From Kiritimatiellia bacterium (GTDB taxonomy: Bacteria; Verrucomicrobiota; Kiritimatiellia; RFP12; UBA1067): a DNA stretch of 47,951 nucleotides. Positions within the stretch are counted from its first letter, which is position 1. Each line of letters opens with the position of its first letter. Location of the stretch: positions 1 through 47,951 of the forward strand of contig JAKSOY010000009.1 of the NCBI GenBank assembly GCA_024405255.1, given 5' to 3'. The position numbers and the translations under genes were made by a program. Below the pieces are notes generated by a model. The model saw nothing but the letters and a program-made list of their open reading frames with translations. It was not told the DNA's origin and did no database searches. Below are positions 44,459-47,951 of this stretch, piece by piece.

Positions 44459-44487
44459 ATAATAGCAAACTTCCGTCCGCGCGTAAA
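44459..44487 (-). promoter_or_regulatory. Promoter of the lemA operon
   Basis: The minus strand has TTTACG, 17 bases, TATTAT, with TGC before the -10. It lies about 25 bases before the LemA ATG. Confidence 0.7.
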
Positions 44488-44535
44488 GCCGATTTCAGCT
44501 GTTTTGGCAAACGATATTTTCAGCGGTTTGAAATT

Positions 44536-44564
44536 GCGGCCCGCACCTTGACGGTACGGGCCGC
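44536..44564 (-). terminator. Hairpin terminator after the alpha-2-macroglobulin gene
   Basis: A 12-base-pair stem, GCGGCCCGTACC against GGTGCGGGCCGC (one G-U), encloses a 5-base loop on the minus strand. Only a short AATTTC follows, so the T tract is poor; the stem itself is very stable. Confidence 0.65.
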
Positions 44565-44616
44565 GTAGAACGGACACACACTTTCAATCTACTCTGGACA
44601 AAACCTCGCTTCCTTT

Positions 44617-47600
44617 TTAGTTTCCGGACGATACGGTCACTCGCGTCGGTGCGGTGACTGCATGAATCTCTGGTGCGTACATCGCCTCGATCGACAAACC
44701 CGGTACGGTGAATGTACCCGGCGAGACGACCCGCAGCGGATAGAGGTACTGGTAGGCCTTGCGATGCTGAACCATGAACTTCTTCGAGAAGAGCAGGATC
44801 CGGTCGTCGCGCGTATCGCTGCGCATCACCCACGAACCGGTCTCCCGTTCCACCCACGGGTAGAGCTTCGTATCAAGCTTCCCCAACACCGGCTCGCACG
44901 CCGCCGGAAAGAGATCCTGAATGACCAGGTCGTTGAAAACACGGCCCTCAGGAACCTTCACCGTCAACTGCACAATCAGGAGATCGCCCCGCTGGAGCTT
45001 CGTGAGATCCGCCGGCTTGGCCTCGGGTGTAAAGTAAGCGCGTTCAATGGCGATCTGATTCGACTCGTTCGTGACAGCCGCCGGCGTCGGAAGTTCCTGC
45101 GTCCGCCACGCAAGCCACGCCGTTCCCTGACCGACATTCGCCACCGTCACGGGGGCGGCACCCCGCACAATCGCGCTCTTCTTGGACTCGAGCGGACGTG
45201 CCGCGGAACCTTCTTGCTGAATCGTCAGATGCGGTTCGCCTTCCGTGGTCGGATGATAGCGGTAGTAGGCACCCAACGCCAGAAGCGCATGCGCATTCGA
45301 TTCCGTCGTCCCCCAACTGTAGCGCGCCGCATCACGCGTCGCCTCGAGTTTCCGCACGAGCGGGCCCAACCGAGGATCATTCGGATCAAGGTCGAGCAGG
45401 GCCAAGATCAGAAACGCCTGGCTCTTCAACGTCATCGTCGACGATTCGGCATGGGCAAGCAATTCACCGGCACGCATCCGATCGCCGATCGCCACAAAGG
45501 CCCGGGCAAGACGCGTCCGCGCGAGGAGATCCAGGGTCGAACGCCTGTCATACAGCAGAAGCATGCAATCCTTGTCCGGCTCGCCCGCCAAGGCCAGCGT
45601 ATGGCACGCATAAGCCGCGTTTTGACTTCCCTCCCCTGTCCACTTATGCAGAAATTCGACAATCTTTTTCCGCGCAAAGGGATGAAGTTTCACGCCGCTC
45701 TTCTCCGCCGCAATCAGGAAATGTATCGCATAGAGCGACACCTCGCGATTCCAAGGCGGGTAGTTGCAGTCGGGCCACATGACGAAGTCCGTCATACGGA
45801 TCATCGATGTCACGCGTTCCACGCCGGCCGCAATATAGGCGGCACGATTCGTCGCGAGATTCCCTTCCATCGCCGACGAGGCGAGCCGATTGAGGAATCC
45901 ATCCGAGGCGACAAGCGGGAAGATGCGCGAGGTAGTCTGTTCCAGGCATCCATGCGGGTAATCCGCCAGATAATCGAGCGCGCCCAGCAGTTTCGCGAGT
46001 TCCGAACCGCTCGGCTTGAACCACCGCACGGTCGCTTCGGCTACGGTATTCGTCCCCTGCGGCGCAAACACCTTCTTCTCGCCCGGTTCGAGACGGATCG
46101 TTCCCGCCGTCAAGCGGCTTGCCACCGCCGGACGAACCGGCAGCTCGATCGTCTGCACATGCGTTTCACCAAAACCCTCCACGGTAAACGTGAGGATTCC
46201 CTGCCCCGGTACGGACCCCGCCTGGAGGCGTACATGCCGCGTCGCAGAGCCGTCTTTCGCAAGGGCTTCCACCTTCTTCGTGGCATCCGCCTGCGCAACG
46301 CACGTGACAGCCCCCGTGGCCACGAGCGACCAGGTTGCAGAACCGGCATTCCCGCTGCGGTTGTCGAGCGTGATCGTCGCATCGAACACATCGCCCGGTG
46401 CCGCAAAACGCGGCGCATCCCCCTGCAGCACGAGTTTCGGACACACCTTCTGCAGACAGTCGGTGGCCCCCACGGCCTTCTCCGAATACGCCACCGCCGC
46501 AACACGGACCTCGCCCACGAACTCCGGCAGCGTGAAGACGGTGCGACCGACGCCATTCGTCAACGGCACGGCGACCTGCCAACACGCAAGGGTCTTGAAT
46601 CGACGTGTCGGCGTCGGACTCACACGTCCCAAAAGGCCTGCGCCGATATCACCGCCCGTCTTCTGTCCACGGACCTTGGTCGGATCGCCATCCCACACCG
46701 GCAGCAGATTGTCGAAGAGATCGAAGAGCGGCAGCTTCTCGCTCCGTGCCTTCGCGAGAAACTCGACGGGACGACGCGGCGTCCAGCCTGTCAGCAGATG
46801 GATGCCTTCATCGACCACCGTCACAACCGCGACCGTCCCCGTGGCGCCCGTACCGATCGCCACGACATCGGCCGTCAGCGTACCGCCCACAGCAGACGGC
46901 ACATACGAAGTCGTCACCTTCACCGGCACTTCGTTCTCCCAGGGACGCACCCGCAACGTCGCTTCGCCATGTGCGCGCGCCGTCTGGCGCCAGCCGCCGT
47001 TGTCCGTGCTCTGCACCACGCAAAGCGAGACATTGAGATTCGGCGCCTGTTCCGCCGTCACGGGATCGAGCGTCAGCTCCTGCGTGGCGCCCGCCAGCTT
47101 CACCACGCGCGTGGAGATCACCTTTTCGCGCATCACCGTCAACAGCGCCCACCCGGCGAACGGAGCCTTGACCAGGAGACGCGGCACTTCGCCCGGACGA
47201 TAGAACTTCTTGTCGAACGAAAGCGTCACCGCGCTCGGATTCGCCAGCGGCGCACGAACCGTGTCATCACCGCGCGAACCCAGCCAGAAGGTCTTGGCAA
47301 AGCTCACCTTCGCCTCGACGTCCGTCAGGATCACACGATAGTCGCCCATCGTGTCGAACGGCAAGGTGAGTTCGACATCGCCCTCCGGCTTCGTTTCGAT
47401 TTCCTTGATCGTACTGGCCTGAGGACGGTACACGCGGTCACAATCCCATGTCAACCACCCGCGGCGATCCTCCTTGCAGCTATAGACGCTCTCCACGCGT
47501 TCAAACGCAACGGACAGTTTCCGCGCCGTCGAAAGGCGAGTGCCATCCGGCTTCACGCAGGCGAGTTTGATCGTGGGATATCCCGTCTTCGGCAACCGCA

Positions 47601-47951
47601 GATTCCCGCCCAGCGTCGTACCGATATAGAACGGATAGGCGTGCAGCAGCGTTGTCGTCCGTGCGCGCGCCGGACGTCCGCCATCCTCGAACACGGTCCC
47701 TTCGCCGAGCACGCGCACGGCTGCCTTCGGCGTGCCCGTATCCGCCCAAAGCGGCGCAGGGAAGACGGCCTTGCCATCCGCATTCAGGATCTGCTTCGGC
47801 AGACGACGGTAATTGCCGTTCAGGCCCAGGCGTTCGTCGCCGAAGCACCAACCGCCCCACCCCTTCGGCGCAAACGGTGCGTCTTCGAAGACCACGGCCC
47901 CCGCGCTCACGAGCCCGCGGGCGGGACCGCCGTAGAGATGTTCCGCCTTCA
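44617..47951 (-). CDS. Bacterial alpha-2-macroglobulin (5' end beyond window)
   Basis: The frame stays open to the right edge, where KAEHLYGGPARG is the start of a macroglobulin-like domain, so the N-terminus and signal lie outside. About 1110 residues are visible. The thioester motif GCLEQ is intact in DYPHGCLEQTTSRIFP, within a helical alpha-toroid (NREVSLYAIHFL, TTESNAHALLALGAYYRY). Upstream lies an MG-domain chain and a likely bait region (VSPTPTRRFKTLACWQ). These proteins trap attacking proteases in the periplasm by covalent linkage. No pbpC follows, unlike the E. coli yfhM-pbpC pair. A GTG at 47908-47910 is not the real start. Confidence 0.92.
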   Translation of the reverse strand, partial: KAEHLYGGPARGLVSAGAVVFEDAPFAPKGWGGWCFGDERLGLNGNYRRLPKQILNADGKAVFPAPLWADTGTPKAAVRVLGEGTVFEDGGRPARARTTTLLHAYPFYIGTTLGGNLRLPKTGYPTIKLACVKPDGTRLSTARKLSVAFERVESVYSCKEDRRGWLTWDCDRVYRPQASTIKEIETKPEGDVELTLPFDTMGDYRVILTDVEAKVSFAKTFWLGSRGDDTVRAPLANPSAVTLSFDKKFYRPGEVPRLLVKAPFAGWALLTVMREKVISTRVVKLAGATQELTLDPVTAEQAPNLNVSLCVVQSTDNGGWRQTARAHGEATLRVRPWENEVPVKVTTSYVPSAVGGTLTADVVAIGTGATGTVAVVTVVDEGIHLLTGWTPRRPVEFLAKARSEKLPLFDLFDNLLPVWDGDPTKVRGQKTGGDIGAGLLGRVSPTPTRRFKTLACWQVAVPLTNGVGRTVFTLPEFVGEVRVAAVAYSEKAVGATDCLQKVCPKLVLQGDAPRFAAPGDVFDATITLDNRSGNAGSATWSLVATGAVTCVAQADATKKVEALAKDGSATRHVRLQAGSVPGQGILTFTVEGFGETHVQTIELPVRPAVASRLTAGTIRLEPGEKKVFAPQGTNTVAEATVRWFKPSGSELAKLLGALDYLADYPHGCLEQTTSRIFPLVASDGFLNRLASSAMEGNLATNRAAYIAAGVERVTSMIRMTDFVMWPDCNYPPWNREVSLYAIHFLIAAEKSGVKLHPFARKKIVEFLHKWTGEGSQNAAYACHTLALAGEPDKDCMLLLYDRRSTLDLLARTRLARAFVAIGDRMRAGELLAHAESSTMTLKSQAFLILALLDLDPNDPRLGPLVRKLEATRDAARYSWGTTESNAHALLALGAYYRYHPTTEGEPHLTIQQEGSAARPLESKKSAIVRGAAPVTVANVGQGTAWLAWRTQELPTPAAVTNESNQIAIERAYFTPEAKPADLTKLQRGDLLIVQLTVKVPEGRVFNDLVIQDLFPAACEPVLGKLDTKLYPWVERETGSWVMRSDTRDDRILLFSKKFMVQHRKAYQYLYPLRVVSPGTFTVPGLSIEAMYAPEIHAVTAPTRVTVSSGN

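Noticed and set aside
47908..47910. GTG as the start of the alpha-2-macroglobulin
   Set aside because: The frame continues upstream to the window edge with family-like residues (AEHLYGGPA), so the gene is only partly in view.
1..47951. tRNA, rRNA or insertion-sequence genes
   Set aside because: I saw no cloverleaf with conserved tRNA bases, no rRNA stretch and no transposase in any frame; weak tRNAs could still be missed by eye.

Overview
This is a GC-rich bacterial window in which all genes but one lie on the minus strand. The gene content suggests a carbohydrate- and glycoprotein-degrading member of the PVC group, most like Kiritimatiellota/Verrucomicrobiota. Signs of this are Tat-exported Gfo/Idh/MocA and FAD oxidoreductases, a stand-alone URO-D-family protein, giant autotransporter-type beta-strand-repeat and LamG proteins without a translocator barrel, and GH116 and GH92 enzymes. 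That placement is inference from style; no marker gene in the window was compared with a database.

Layout. (1) 1-6353: a cell-wall operon read right to left: D,D-carboxypeptidase, murD, a three-LysM lipoprotein, an FtsW/RodA-type SEDS protein, serC and a small VOC-fold protein. (2) 6390-9112: rpmE with a clear promoter and terminator, then prfA and an unusual ModF-like tandem ABC ATPase. (3) 9153-13818: an exported oxidoreductase with an alpha-toroid repeat protein, and an M3 oligopeptidase whose promoter lies so close to the ATG that the mRNA may be leaderless. (4) 13866-20606: GH116 enzyme, FAD oxidoreductase, and two cysteine-rich AT-richer genes, one FGE-like and one unknown. (5) 20678-22087: the only plus-strand gene, URO-D family, divergent from the GH116 gene. 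(6) 22100-33217: an operon with a predicted lipoprotein, a 1296-residue surface repeat protein and a 2197-residue enzyme joining GH92, F5/8C, GH2 and GH130 modules. (7) 33248-35128: an AbiE-type toxin-antitoxin pair followed by the cut-off first codons of an AbiH-like gene. (8) 35166-44487: an operon of LemA, a membrane protein of unknown function, a CBM-linked zinc peptidase and a 1796-residue LamG/SGNH/repeat protein. (9) 44617-47951: an alpha-2-macroglobulin gene running off the right edge.

How it fits together. Regions 4, 6, 8 and 9 look like a glycoprotein-use locus: secreted peptidase, a probable esterase, mannose-directed glycosidases in one chain, sticky surface repeat proteins, a protease trap and an oligopeptidase. 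The defence island in region 7 sits exactly between two large proteins that share C-terminal architecture, so it may have split one older operon. A good sigma-70-like promoter lies right at the broken edge of the island.

Most notable items: the GH92-GH2-GH130 fusion; the ModF-like ATPase in which one composite ATP site appears dead by three separate changes; the truncated AbiH gene coupled to an AbiE pair; and a repeated module with a shared C-terminal ending that may be an uncharacterised surface-sorting signal.
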